A stretch of 64,000 bases of DNA from Streptomyces sp. DvalAA-43 (GCF_900091725.1 NZ_FMBW01000087.1:1-64000), one strand, 5' to 3'; shown: positions 8,387 to 17,516, numbered from the stretch's first letter. Numbers and translations: made by a program. The notes: generated from the letters alone by a model not told the origin.

Positions 8387-10232
8387 GGTCGGCCGCCTCG
8401 TGCTCCGGCCTGCCCGGGACCACCCTGCCGTCGAGGGCCTCGGCCAGCAGATGGGGGAGTTCCGGGTACGGCTGCCGTCCCGGGTCGACGACCAGGCTGT
8501 GCAGCCGGGTCCGGTCCATGCCGCTGATCCGGCCGGCCGCGGCGAGCGCGTCGTCGATGCCGGTGCGGCCCACGGCGTCGCGTCCGGCCTCGCCACGGCG
8601 GCTCGCGGCGAGCGGAACGTTGCCGCGCCCGTCGGTCACCACGACCAGCAGCGCTTCCACCAGGCCCGCGCGGTGGTGCTGGAAGGCCCGGCGCAGGGTC
8701 TGTTCGGCCAGTTGCAGTCCGTGGGCGAGCGGGGTGGCCCGGCCGGGCGGCCGGGCCAGGGCCGCGGCGATCCGCGGGGAGCGGGTGGACAGGGCGGTGA
8801 AGGACTCGGCCCGGACCTCGTTCGGTGCCCCGCGCCCGCCGACCTCGACCACGTGCACCGGGGCGCGGGTGACATAGGCCCAGTGCAGGAACGGGGCGAG
8901 TGCCGCGTGCCAGTCCCAGTCCTCGCGGCAGGTGTGGTCCAGGACGAGGGTGAGCGTCCGGACCGGTTCCGGTGCCCGGACGTATCCGCGCAGGTCGCCC
9001 GGGAGGATCACCAGGCGTTCGCTCCGGTCCCGTACCGCCCGGTACTTGGCCGCTTCCATCGCCGTGCGTACGGGCGCCAGGTCCCACAGGTCCCGGGCGG
9101 GGCGTACCCCGACGACGGGGCCGCGCGCGGCCCGGGGGCCGGTGGTGCGCCGGGCCGGGGTGCGCAGGGGCGAGTCCTCCGGCGGTGGTCCGGCGGTGTC
9201 CTCCGGGTACGGGGTGTCGGTGGTCGGCCAGGGGCCCGCCGCGCGTCCCAACCCAATGGGTTCGGCGGGTCCGGGTTCCAGGACGGGTGTGCCGGGCGCG
9301 GGGCGCCGGTCGGTGTCGGGCCAGGGCCCGGGGAGGATGCGGGGTGCGCCGCGTGCGGTGTCGACGGTGTCGGGGCCGGGCGGGGGTTCGGTGGACGGGT
9401 TCCGGGCGGAGCGCAGCCGCAGGAGGGTGGCGGCCGCTTCGGCGTGGTCGGCGGTGAGGCGTTCGGCGCCGTCGAGGCGGGCCAGGGCGCGGGCGGTCCG
9501 GGCCAGGGCGAGGGCTCTGCGCTGGCCGGTGCCGTCCTGGTCGTCGAGGAGTTCCAGGACCCGGGACGCGAAGTCGTCGGCGGGGTGCAGGGGTGGCCGG
9601 GGTCCGGTGGAGCGGGCCCGGTCCAGGGCCCGGGTCCAGGCGGCCGGGAGGGGGCCGAGCGGGGTGTCACCGGGCCGGATGCTCAGGTCGGGGGCGGTGA
9701 GGCGGAGCGGGAAGCGGTCCAGGAGGTGCGGGGAGACGCGTGGTACGTCCTCCGTGCGGCAGACGGCCAGCCAGCGGGCCGCCGGACGCCAGCGGCGGCG
9801 CAGCCCGGACTGTTCGACGGTGGCGACATCGGCGCCGAGGAGCTGTACGGCGGCCCGCTTCCCCGGCACGCTGAGCCTGGCGAGGTCGGGGACGACGACG
9901 AGGGAGGGGCCGGGCACGGGTTCGGTGAGCGGTCCGGGGTCCAGCGCGAAGTCGATGCCGTGCGGGCCTCGGCTCACCCGGGGCCGCGACCACAGGTCCT
10001 CGTCCGTGGTGGCGGCGGTGAGGGCGGTGCGGGGAACGGGCGTACCGGTGGGACCGGCGAGCAGCCGGTCGAGTACGGCGGCGACGGTGGCGAGGTGTGC
10101 GTCGGGGAGGCCGAAGAGCAGCACCCCGGACAGCTTGGGCTCGACGGCGGCGCAGGCCAGTGCGGTGAGCAGTCGCCGGGGGAGTTGGCCGGCGTCCGCG
10201 GCGGGCAGCGGCCGGAGTGGGGATGCGGACAT
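8376..10232 (-). CDS. ChlD-like vWA-domain protein, partner of the ChlI-like ATPase
   Basis: The product has 618 residues. The N-terminal ~280 residues resemble a degenerate AAA module as in magnesium-chelatase D subunits, with no good Walker A. A long Pro/Arg/Gly-rich linker (~300-390) follows, then a C-terminal von Willebrand A domain. The metal site is altered: the usual DxSxS is replaced by DHTCR, while the downstream TPL threonine and a TDG aspartate are kept. ATG 10232 lies 7 bases after the ChlI-like stop. ChlI/ChlD-type pairs form ATP-driven remodelling rings, and outside chlorophyll synthesis they mature or remodel other proteins. No cobalt- or magnesium-chelatase large subunit is nearby, so a tetrapyrrole role is unlikely. 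Confidence 0.75.
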   Translation of the reverse strand: MSASPLRPLPAADAGQLPRRLLTALACAAVEPKLSGVLLFGLPDAHLATVAAVLDRLLAGPTGTPVPRTALTAATTDEDLWSRPRVSRGPHGIDFALDPGPLTEPVPGPSLVVVPDLARLSVPGKRAAVQLLGADVATVEQSGLRRRWRPAARWLAVCRTEDVPRVSPHLLDRFPLRLTAPDLSIRPGDTPLGPLPAAWTRALDRARSTGPRPPLHPADDFASRVLELLDDQDGTGQRRALALARTARALARLDGAERLTADHAEAAATLLRLRSARNPSTEPPPGPDTVDTARGAPRILPGPWPDTDRRPAPGTPVLEPGPAEPIGLGRAAGPWPTTDTPYPEDTAGPPPEDSPLRTPARRTTGPRAARGPVVGVRPARDLWDLAPVRTAMEAAKYRAVRDRSERLVILPGDLRGYVRAPEPVRTLTLVLDHTCREDWDWHAALAPFLHWAYVTRAPVHVVEVGGRGAPNEVRAESFTALSTRSPRIAAALARPPGRATPLAHGLQLAEQTLRRAFQHHRAGLVEALLVVVTDGRGNVPLAASRRGEAGRDAVGRTGIDDALAAAGRISGMDRTRLHSLVVDPGRQPYPELPHLLAEALDGRVVPGRPEHEAADRGR

Positions 10233-10239
10233 CGGCGGC

Positions 10240-11199
10240 TCAGCCGAAGAGGGCGCTGACGCGGTCGTCCTCGTCGGGCCCCCAGGTGAGGGCGGCGCCG
10301 TGGGCGGAGTCCGGTCTGCGGTGGCGCAGGGCCAGCGGCAGCACCCGGCGGACGTGGTCGGGTTCGACCCGCGCGTGCCCGTCCCGTGCGGCCAGCGCGC
10401 GGGCGGTCTTCGCCACGAGGAGGTCACCGCGCTGCCCGATGGCGCCCAGCAGCTCCGCCGCCTCGGCGCAGAGCCCGCTCACGCTCTCGTCGAGCCGGAC
10501 GTCCTTCAGCCGGTCCCTCGCCGCCTGGAGCGCGGTGCGCAGTGTGTCGTCCTCGTCCTGTGCGGCGCGCAGCCAGGCGGAGTCCTCGGCCTCCAGTTCC
10601 TCCTCGAAGGTGAGCACGGTCGTGATCATCCGCCGGCGCTCGGCGAGGTCCAGCTCGGACGCCGCCACCATCAGCCCGAAGCGGTCGAGGAGTTGGGCCC
10701 GCAGGCTGCCCTCCTCGGGGTTCATGGTGCCGACGAGTCCGAACGACAGCTGCCTGGCCAGGTCGATGCCTTCGCGCTGGATGGACAGCACACCGGTGGA
10801 GACGACGTCCAGGATGATGTTGACGAGGTGGTCGTCCAGCAGGTTGACCTCGTCGATGTACAGCAGTCCTTTTCTGTCGGCCTCTTCCAGCAGGCCGGGC
10901 TGCGGCTTCGCCACGCCCCGCATCAGCGAGTCCAGTTCCCAGCCGCCGACCACCCGGTCGTCGGTCGCGTTGATCGGGAGCGTGACGGGCAGCTCGCCGC
11001 CGGACATCAGCGCGAAGGCACGGACCACGGTGGATTTGGCGGTGCCCCGCTGCCCAGTGATCAGCACCCCGCCGATCCTCGGGGAGACGAAGTTGAGCTC
11101 CAGGGCCAGCTTGAGGTCCTCCTGCCCGACGATCCGGCTGTACGGGAGGATCGGCACCCGGGGCGCCGGGGCGGCGGCCCTGGACGGTGGCTCGCTCAT
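10240..11199 (-). CDS. ChlI/MoxR-type AAA+ ATPase
   Basis: This 319-residue AAA+ ATPase resembles the magnesium-chelatase I subunit. It begins the core with IVGQEDLKLAL, has Walker A GQRGTAKST at 49-57, Walker B LLYIDEVNLL with D116/E117, a sensor region GTMNPEEG, and a C-terminal helical lid. All nucleotide-binding residues are present. ATG 11199 overlaps the preceding trypco1-like stop in ATGA. With the ChlD-like vWA protein immediately downstream it makes a classical ATPase/vWA pair, here placed between fxsT1 and a CHAT protease. A chaperone or assembly function for one of these neighbours is inferred. Confidence 0.85.
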   Translation of the reverse strand: MSEPPSRAAAPAPRVPILPYSRIVGQEDLKLALELNFVSPRIGGVLITGQRGTAKSTVVRAFALMSGGELPVTLPINATDDRVVGGWELDSLMRGVAKPQPGLLEEADRKGLLYIDEVNLLDDHLVNIILDVVSTGVLSIQREGIDLARQLSFGLVGTMNPEEGSLRAQLLDRFGLMVAASELDLAERRRMITTVLTFEEELEAEDSAWLRAAQDEDDTLRTALQAARDRLKDVRLDESVSGLCAEAAELLGAIGQRGDLLVAKTARALAARDGHARVEPDHVRRVLPLALRHRRPDSAHGAALTWGPDEDDRVSALFG

Positions 11200-11609
11200 G
11201 AGGGGGTCGCCGTGGCAGTGGCCTGCCCCTCGTTGCCGGGCTGCCAGCGGAAGGTGATCTGGATCTGCGCCTCGGCACCGGCCTTCACCACGGCCGCCAT
11301 ACCGGCCTCGAAGGTGATCCCGACCTGGAGTTCGATCTCGTCGGGCCGCAGTCCGTCGCCGAGGTCCCCGAGTCCGCGCATCGCCCGTGCGGCACAGCGT
11401 CGCGCCAGATCGATCCCGTCGCCGTACAGGTCACCGGCGCCGCTCAGGACGCGCCGGGCGGCGTCGGCGCCGCCCCTGGTCTCCCCGGGGCTGTAGAAGG
11501 ACTCGCTCTCCCCGGCCGGTGCCGGGTCCGTCCCGAAGGTCCCGGCGTCCACGACGACCGGGATCGGGCCGTCCTCCCCCGGTTCCGTGGACCCGACGAT
11601 GACCGCCAT
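11196..11609 (-). CDS. Trypsin-co-occurring domain (trypco1/CU044_2847-like) small protein
   Basis: The product has 137 residues. It shares with the protein at 24541-25023 a segment RPDE followed by alternating strands that end in an xITF(R)W or xVTLTW motif, the signature of the trypco1/CU044_2847 family. Such domains recur beside trypsin-like or caspase-like proteases in predicted conflict systems, but their biochemical role is unknown. I chose ATG 11609, preceded by GGGGGAG; an 18-residue in-frame extension to 11663 is possible. The stop overlaps the ChlI-like start in ATGA. An 85-base gap separates it from fxsT1, so a new transcript may begin here. Confidence 0.7.
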   Translation of the reverse strand: MAVIVGSTEPGEDGPIPVVVDAGTFGTDPAPAGESESFYSPGETRGGADAARRVLSGAGDLYGDGIDLARRCAARAMRGLGDLGDGLRPDEIELQVGITFEAGMAAVVKAGAEAQIQITFRWQPGNEGQATATATPS

Positions 11610-11694
11610 CCGCTCCCCCGATTCCTCACAACCGACGTGTCGGGAAAGAATACTGACGGTCATTCACTTGTTGAGGGGCTTTCCGTGAATCGGC
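11610..11694 (-). promoter_or_regulatory. Possible internal promoter before the trypco1/ChlI/ChlD/CHAT/fxsT2 run
   Basis: This 85-base gap is unusually AT-rich for the block. On the minus strand it carries TATTCT (complement of 11647-11652), a plausible -10 box about 38 bases before ATG 11609. I cannot find a convincing -35 at the right spacing. Confidence 0.3.
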
Positions 11695-14688
11695 TCAGAT
11701 CATCTGCGGTTCGAAGTCCCAGTAGGGACGGTTACGGGACCGGGCCGAGACGGTGTGGACGTGCTGGGCGCCCAGCGTCGTGACCAGGTCGTCCAGGGCC
11801 TCCCGCTCGATCTTGTCCGCGCGCTGCCGGTCACGGATGCCGCGCAGGTCAGCGGCGTGCGCGATCCGGGCGGAGAGGGTCAGCGGGTGGGTCCGGCCGA
11901 GGACCTCGGTGGCCCGGCCGATGACCGCGTCCGTCAGTGCGGCCGCGGATTCCGGGTCGCCCACCAGATTGCGCAGCGCCGAGGCGTTCACCGCGCAGCC
12001 CAGGGTCCAGGGGTGGTGCTCCCCCACGGCGCGCGTCATGCCGGCGAGTGACTCCTCCAACAGGGCGTGCGCATGGTCGCGTTCGCCCACGTTGCGGAGG
12101 ATCAGAGCGTGGTTGGCCCGGGTCCCCGCCACGTACGGGTGCTCCTCGCCGAGCATGTCCACATAGCCGTCGACCACCCGCTCGCTTATGGCCCTGGCCT
12201 GGTCGATGTCGGCGTGCTCGCGGGCGAAGAAGCTCTGGCTGGCCGCGAACATCATGGTCAGCGGGTCGCTCTCGCCGAGCACCCGCTCGCTGCGTTCGAG
12301 AACGCGGGTGAACAGCGTCGCGGCCTTGGCGCGTTCTCCCGCGCGGTACTGGCAGAGCGCGAGATTGTGCTCGGCGCGCAGGGTCTGCGGGTTGTCGGGC
12401 CCCATGACCAGCCGGTGCACCCGGACGCTCTGGTTCTGGAGCGAGAGGGCGTCGGCGTACCGGCCGAGGAGACGCAGGTCGGTGGCGTAGTTGATCTCGG
12501 AGTAGAGCGTCCAGCTGTGCCGTGGACGCAGCAGTTGGCGGCGGGCTTCCAGGGTGCGGCCGTTGTGTTCGAGTGCTTCCTCGTACCGGCCGAGCAGGCG
12601 CAGCGACGCACCCAGGTTGTTCTGAGCGCTGAGCGTGCGCGAGTCCTGGTCGCCCAGGAGTTCGCGGTAGGACGCGAGGAGCCAGGCCGACATCTCCAGT
12701 GCCTCGTCGTAGCGGCCGAGGCCCCGCAGGTCGGCGGCGAGGCCGTCGGCGGCGCGGAGGTGTTCCAGGTCCTGTGCGCCGCGTTCGGCGCGCAGGTGGT
12801 CGACGGCGGCGCGTTCGATGGCTTCCGTACCGGCGTAGTCGCCGACGGCCCGCAGCACGTTCGCGTAGTGGTAGCTGAGGTCCCAGACCCGGGGGTGGTC
12901 CTCGCCGAGGAGGCGTCGCCAGGCCTTCATGGCGCGTTCGCCCAGCTTGATGCCGGCCCGGTACTCGCCGGAGAGGTACATGTAGCGCAGGCAGTTGAGC
13001 ACCAGGGTGTGCACGGCCGGGTCGGTGCTGTTGAGTACGTCGGCCCATTTGAGGTGCGGGGTGATCTCGGCGTAGGCGGGCCACAGCCGGGTGTCGGTGG
13101 GGCGGCCGGGGTCGGCGGCGGCGAGGGCCCTGCGGACCACGCCGATGAACTCCTCGCGGTCGCGCTCCGGCATGTCCTTGCCGACGATCTGGTGGACCAT
13201 GCGGTGCATGTAGAGCGACTCGCCGGACGAGGCCTCCTCGCCGGCCGTCTCGTGGGACTCCAGTCGGACCACGGAATACTGGCGGAGCTGGGCGATCGCC
13301 TTGTTCCACAGCAGTGGGTCGTTCATCAGGCCGGAGAGCTGTTCCGGCAGCTCGCCGGGGGGCATTTCCCTCAGCAGGCGTACGGGGATCGAGCCGGGCG
13401 CGAAGAAGCTGCACAGCCGCAGCAGGTCCACGGATTCCGGGACGGTCTCCTTGAGCTTGTTCAGCAGTATCGACCAGGCGGTCTGGAAGGCGAGCGGGAA
13501 GTCGGCGGAGACCTTGACGACGTCCTGGTCGATGCCCCCTTCGAGGAGTTCGATGTACTCCTCGACCGACATGTCGGAGTCGTTGAGCCAGCCCGCCGTC
13601 TGGTCCAGGAGGAGCGGGAGGTCCTCCAGGGCCTCGGCCAGCTGGTCCGCGTCGTTCGGGGTGAGGCGTGGGGCGCGGCGGCGGATGAAGGCGACCGACT
13701 CGTCGCGTTCGTAGACCGGGACCTCGACGAGGTTGCTGTTGTGCTCGCTCCACTCCGGGTTGCGGGAGGTGATCAGCACGTGTCCGGGGCCGGTCGGCAC
13801 CAGGTCCCAGATGTGCTCGGGCTCGTCCGCCCCGTCCAGGACCAGCAGCCAGTGGGAGAACGGCTCGCCGCGCCGCAGCGCGTCCCGGACCGCGCGCAGC
13901 CGCTCCCCGTACTCGGCGCCCGTGGACAGGCCCAGTTCGGGGGCGAGTTCGGCGAGCTTCTGGCGGTAGAGGGCGCGGCGGTCGGCGGGCACCCACCACA
14001 CCACGTCGTACTCGGAGCCGAACCGGTAGACGTACTCCGCCGCCAGCTGGGTCTTGCCCACCCCGGACATGCCGTGCAGCGCCACGACCCCGGCGCCGGG
14101 TCCGGCGTCCTGGAGGGCCTGGTACGCCTTGCTGAGCAGCTCCTCGCGGCCGGTGAACCGGGTGTTGCGGCGCGGCACCCCGCCCCACACCTCCGTTACG
14201 TCGGCCGGATAGCGGGGGCCCTGCCGGGACCCGACGGCCTCGGGCAGCGGGTCGGTGGGCAGGCCCAGGCGGGCCAGGAGCCGCCGTTCGGCCTCGTCGG
14301 CGCCGACGTTGGTCAGGTCGGCCGCGCCGAGGGCCGAGGTGGCGCCGGGGAGCGCGGACGTGGTGACGCAGACGGCGGCGAACCGGTCGGGGTCGGGGGC
14401 GACGACCTCGCGCAGTGCCCTGTTCCACTCGTCGTGGCTGCGCGGGCCGAGCTGGAAGTACCAGTCGCTGAGGATCACCAGGACGCGGCCCCGGGAGAGC
14501 GTCAGATCGCGCAGCGACTCCTCCAGCGGAACCTCCACCGGGGGGTCCCAGCGCTGCTGGACGACCGTCACCCCGCGCCGCTCCAGACGGTCGCCGATCC
14601 AGGTCGCCCAGGCCCGGTTGAACCCGGCGAAACTGATGGTGACGGTATGCGCCCCGGTTGCTCCAACTTGCCTACGCGTTCCGGGCAT
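11695..14688 (-). CDS. fxsT: FxSxx-COOH system TIR/NB-ARC/TPR protein, first copy (fxsT1)
   Basis: The 997-residue protein starts almost directly with the TIR-like domain (14-~145; Glu87 in a DEW motif). It continues with NB-ARC (Walker A GMSGVGKT at 206-213, LLVLDGAD at 281-288) and a long TPR array ending YWDFEPQMI. From about residue 15 to 430 it is nearly identical to fxsT2, with long exact runs even in the DNA, whereas the TPR half is clearly diverged. It lacks the beta-rich N-terminal domain of fxsT2. It lies 81 bases after the HExxH gene and probably belongs to the fxsA-fxsB-HExxH transcript. FxsT proteins are named for co-occurrence with FxSxx-COOH peptides. A peptide-sensing STAND NTPase is my inference. 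Confidence 0.87.
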   Translation of the reverse strand: MPGTRRQVGATGAHTVTISFAGFNRAWATWIGDRLERRGVTVVQQRWDPPVEVPLEESLRDLTLSRGRVLVILSDWYFQLGPRSHDEWNRALREVVAPDPDRFAAVCVTTSALPGATSALGAADLTNVGADEAERRLLARLGLPTDPLPEAVGSRQGPRYPADVTEVWGGVPRRNTRFTGREELLSKAYQALQDAGPGAGVVALHGMSGVGKTQLAAEYVYRFGSEYDVVWWVPADRRALYRQKLAELAPELGLSTGAEYGERLRAVRDALRRGEPFSHWLLVLDGADEPEHIWDLVPTGPGHVLITSRNPEWSEHNSNLVEVPVYERDESVAFIRRRAPRLTPNDADQLAEALEDLPLLLDQTAGWLNDSDMSVEEYIELLEGGIDQDVVKVSADFPLAFQTAWSILLNKLKETVPESVDLLRLCSFFAPGSIPVRLLREMPPGELPEQLSGLMNDPLLWNKAIAQLRQYSVVRLESHETAGEEASSGESLYMHRMVHQIVGKDMPERDREEFIGVVRRALAAADPGRPTDTRLWPAYAEITPHLKWADVLNSTDPAVHTLVLNCLRYMYLSGEYRAGIKLGERAMKAWRRLLGEDHPRVWDLSYHYANVLRAVGDYAGTEAIERAAVDHLRAERGAQDLEHLRAADGLAADLRGLGRYDEALEMSAWLLASYRELLGDQDSRTLSAQNNLGASLRLLGRYEEALEHNGRTLEARRQLLRPRHSWTLYSEINYATDLRLLGRYADALSLQNQSVRVHRLVMGPDNPQTLRAEHNLALCQYRAGERAKAATLFTRVLERSERVLGESDPLTMMFAASQSFFAREHADIDQARAISERVVDGYVDMLGEEHPYVAGTRANHALILRNVGERDHAHALLEESLAGMTRAVGEHHPWTLGCAVNASALRNLVGDPESAAALTDAVIGRATEVLGRTHPLTLSARIAHAADLRGIRDRQRADKIEREALDDLVTTLGAQHVHTVSARSRNRPYWDFEPQMI

Positions 14689-14769
14689 TCAGCCGTCTCC
14701 CTGCCTCGATTCGAGCCTTGTCAACATACACCGGAGCATGGTCGTTCCGGCGGACAGTCCCGAGGTCCC

Positions 14770-16182
14770 TCACGGCCTGTGCGGGCCGTTCCTCTGCTGC
14801 CATATCACCTTGGTGGTGGCCACGTACGCCTCAGCGCGCGCGAGGTGCCCCGTTGGGGGCGGGCAATCGTCCAGACGGTGGTAGAGCGTGATCATCTCGT
14901 TGACCAGGACCCGGCCTTCGCGGGTCAGCGCCGCCGAACCGGCCAGCACGGGCAGCACGGCGCCGACCTGTTCGCGGCAGCGGGCGTGCTCGGCCCAGGC
15001 CAGGTCGCGGTGGGTGACGCGCCGCGCGGCGAGGGCGAACCGCTGCCAGTAGTCGGCGAGGGCGATGTGCGAGTAGGCGCCCTGGAGAAGGCCGTCGAAG
15101 GGGCGCGGGTCGGAGCGCCACGGCGCGAAGTGGCGGGGCTCCGGGTCCTCGTGGTGCAGCGGTACGAGGGCGCCGAGTGCGGACAGCTTGGTGTGCTGGA
15201 GTTCGTGGACGAGGGTGGAGGCGAAGTAGGCGGGGGTGGCCGGCTTGCTGCTGAGGACGGCGCCGAACGCCTCGCGCCGGGTGCCGCTGCAGTGTGCCGC
15301 GCTCTCACCGGTGGGCCCGGAGCCGGGCGGCGGGCCGAGCGGAACCAGGCAGCGCAGCAGGACCGCCGCTTCGGTGAGGCGGTGCTCGCCGCCGATGCGG
15401 AGCAGTGGCACCACGCCGTTCCAGGACTCGGCCCACGCCTTGCGTTCGTGGTCGTCGATGTGGGTGGCGGCGCTCAGCCCGTGCGGCCGGCGTCCGCTGC
15501 CGTCGGTGCGGTACGGGTCGACGTCGTCCAGGGGCACGGGTCCGGTGCCCGAGGGCACGGCGGGCAGGGCGAGCACGGGCAGCCAGCGCGGGTCGGCCGA
15601 GCCGGTCGTCCCGTCCGGCTGGGTGTGCGCGAGCAGTGGCGGCCCGGCCGCGTCCTCACGCATCGTCAGTTCGCCGTCGTGGAAGGCGATGTCGACGGTC
15701 GTGGAGGTGGCGGACGCGGTGCACAGGGCGCCCAGGGTGGGCAGGGACAGCAGTCCGTCGTGTGCGGTGAGCCGGGTCGCGAACGGGATTCCGGCCCGGA
15801 TCGCGGCGGCTGCGGCCAGGGCGCTCAAGTGGGCGAGATCGGCGCGGAGTTCGGGCCCCGGCCCGGTGGCGGTCGCCGAGCCGGAGAGGCCGCGCAGGCA
15901 GCGCTGGACCCAGGGCCCGGCGAGGGGGTGGAGCAGGACGGTGCGCACGGCCCCGCGGTCGGCGCGCTCGGCCGTCTCCAGCAGCGCCCAGTCCTGGCGC
16001 AGCCGGTCGAGCGCCCGGGGCGGGCAGAGGGCCGCGGGGGCCGCCTCGGCGGCGTCGAGCAGGGCCCGCAGCAGGAGGAGCCGGCGGGTGTCCTGGTCAC
16101 GCACGAGGACACCGAGGGTGTCGGCGTCGCCCTCGGTGCGGCCGAGCAGGCGCAGCATGCGGTCCGGGAGTGGGGGGATCAT
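14770..16182 (-). CDS. HExxH-motif protein of the FxS cassette (peptide beta-hydroxylase-like or peptidase)
   Basis: The product has 470 residues. A single HELQH (326-330) sits in the context STLVHELQHTKL, as in the HEXXH domain family (TIGR04267) that accompanies FxsB-type radical SAM enzymes. Most of the rest is helical and carries no other motif I can name. The start ATG 16182 overlaps the fxsB stop in ATGA, so the two are translationally coupled and probably act on the same peptide. The motif suggests a metalloprotease. However, members of this family have more recently been described as Fe(II)/2-oxoglutarate-dependent peptide beta-hydroxylases. The sequence alone does not decide between a tailoring hydroxylase and a protease that removes the leader. 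Confidence 0.8.
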   Translation of the reverse strand: MIPPLPDRMLRLLGRTEGDADTLGVLVRDQDTRRLLLLRALLDAAEAAPAALCPPRALDRLRQDWALLETAERADRGAVRTVLLHPLAGPWVQRCLRGLSGSATATGPGPELRADLAHLSALAAAAAIRAGIPFATRLTAHDGLLSLPTLGALCTASATSTTVDIAFHDGELTMREDAAGPPLLAHTQPDGTTGSADPRWLPVLALPAVPSGTGPVPLDDVDPYRTDGSGRRPHGLSAATHIDDHERKAWAESWNGVVPLLRIGGEHRLTEAAVLLRCLVPLGPPPGSGPTGESAAHCSGTRREAFGAVLSSKPATPAYFASTLVHELQHTKLSALGALVPLHHEDPEPRHFAPWRSDPRPFDGLLQGAYSHIALADYWQRFALAARRVTHRDLAWAEHARCREQVGAVLPVLAGSAALTREGRVLVNEMITLYHRLDDCPPPTGHLARAEAYVATTKVIWQQRNGPHRP

Positions 16183-17372
16183 CGGCGGTCTCCTGCGGTC
16201 GCGTCGGACAGCCGGGCCGCGACATGGCGGACCAGCCGTTCGAGGTCGGCGCAGTAGACGGACGGGTTGGCGAAGCCGTTCTCTGCGCGGTAGCGGTGTG
16301 CGTAGTGGCCGCCCCCGCAGACGGTCAGCAGCGGGCAGGCGCGGCAGGCCGCGGCGAGTGCGTCGGCGCCTGCCCGGCGGGCGGCGACGCCGGGGTGGCG
16401 CAGGGCGTCGTCGAAGGTGTGGTGGAAGACGTCGAGCCCGGTGGCGGCGGCCGTGTCGTAGGCGGACTTGAGGGAGTCGACCTGCTCGATCGCCCCGTCC
16501 GTCTCGATCACGATCGCGTCGACGGGGTCGAGGCCGAGGGATTCGGTGGCTCCGGGCAGGCCCAGCAGCAGGGCGATGCACTCCTCGAAGAGCCTGATCC
16601 GGGTCTCCCGCCGTCCGGTGCGCCACCAGCGGTCGAAGACGGTGACGAGCCAGTCGCCGTAGGGGGTCGGACGGCCGGGCCCGGTGGGCGGCAGGCCCGG
16701 TGGCGGGTTGGTCCAGTTGCCGTGCGGCAGCAGCAGGTCCAGGGCCGGGGGGCGCAGTTCGAGCAGCGACTCGTACATCTCGACCGGGTCGGTGTCCGGG
16801 TCGACGACGGTGAGGATGCCCGCGTACGCGTCGGGGTGCCGGTCGGCGAGCAGCCGGGCGCCGCGCGAGGCGGCGGGCCAGGACGGGCGTCCGGCGTGGT
16901 CGGTGCGCCGGCTGTTGTGGGCGGGCCGGCCGCCGTCGAGGCTGATGCCGATGCGGATGCCGTGCCGGGCGAGGGTGGCGACGCGGGGCCCGGTGAGGAG
17001 GGTGGCGTTGGTCTGGACGGTGGTGTGGACGGTGCAGCCCTCGGGCGACAGGCCGCGCACCCGGTCGGCGAAGGCGGCCAGCCGGTCGGCGCCCGCGAGA
17101 AGGGGTTCGCCGCCGTGCAGGACGAGCGCGAGGTCCCGCAGGCCGTGGGCCGCCGCGTGTTCGGCGATGCGGTGCGCGGTGCGGTCGAGTACGGCGGGCG
17201 CGGCGGCGGCCGGGCGGTCGCGCCAGGTGTGGTCGGGGCCCTCGTACAGGTAGCAGTAGCGACAGGCGAGATTGCAGCGGCCGTGCACCTTGACGATGAA
17301 CTGCCCGAAGGGGGCGGGGAGTCGGACGTCGTCGGCGCGTGGGAGCGGTTTCGGCGTCGCCTGTCGAGACAC
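16179..17372 (-). CDS. fxsB: FxsB-family radical SAM/SPASM peptide maturase (cyclophane-forming)
   Basis: The product has 397 residues. The radical SAM cluster motif is Cys33-x3-Cys37-x2-Cys40 in KVHGRCNLACRYCYLYE. HGGEPLL and LDG motifs follow, with a C-terminal SPASM-type Cys set (CRACPLLTVCGGG...YC) for auxiliary iron-sulfur clusters. This is the FxsB arrangement (TIGR04269). Relatives that make three-residue cyclophanes (triceptides) join an aromatic ring carbon to the beta carbon of the residue two positions later. I prefer GTG 17372: the upstream in-frame stretch is Gly/Arg-rich and the protein then begins at the usual family position. The gene is 144 bases after fxsA, its presumed substrate, and overlaps the HExxH gene. 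Confidence 0.88.
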   Translation of the reverse strand: MSRQATPKPLPRADDVRLPAPFGQFIVKVHGRCNLACRYCYLYEGPDHTWRDRPAAAAPAVLDRTAHRIAEHAAAHGLRDLALVLHGGEPLLAGADRLAAFADRVRGLSPEGCTVHTTVQTNATLLTGPRVATLARHGIRIGISLDGGRPAHNSRRTDHAGRPSWPAASRGARLLADRHPDAYAGILTVVDPDTDPVEMYESLLELRPPALDLLLPHGNWTNPPPGLPPTGPGRPTPYGDWLVTVFDRWWRTGRRETRIRLFEECIALLLGLPGATESLGLDPVDAIVIETDGAIEQVDSLKSAYDTAAATGLDVFHHTFDDALRHPGVAARRAGADALAAACRACPLLTVCGGGHYAHRYRAENGFANPSVYCADLERLVRHVAARLSDATAGDRR

Positions 17373-17516
17373 TCCCGCACCCCCGCGCCGTTCACGTCCG
17401 ACGGTACGGCCCCCGTCGCCGTCCCGAGGCGAGTATCCCTGGCCTGCCGTACGGGCAAACCCGCCCCTCACCACGATGTCCTGTTCAACCGGGCCCCGGA
17501 CCGAAATCGTGCGGCC

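Noticed and set aside
8376..11199. Cobalt/magnesium chelatase subunits for cobalamin or chlorophyll
   Set aside because: No large chelatase subunit or tetrapyrrole gene is nearby, the vWA metal site is altered, and the context is proteases and STAND NTPases.
12067..16257. 1396-residue plus-strand ORF
   Set aside because: It spans the antisense of fxsT1 and the HExxH gene; a single frame across two unrelated genes and an intergenic gap is a high-GC artefact.
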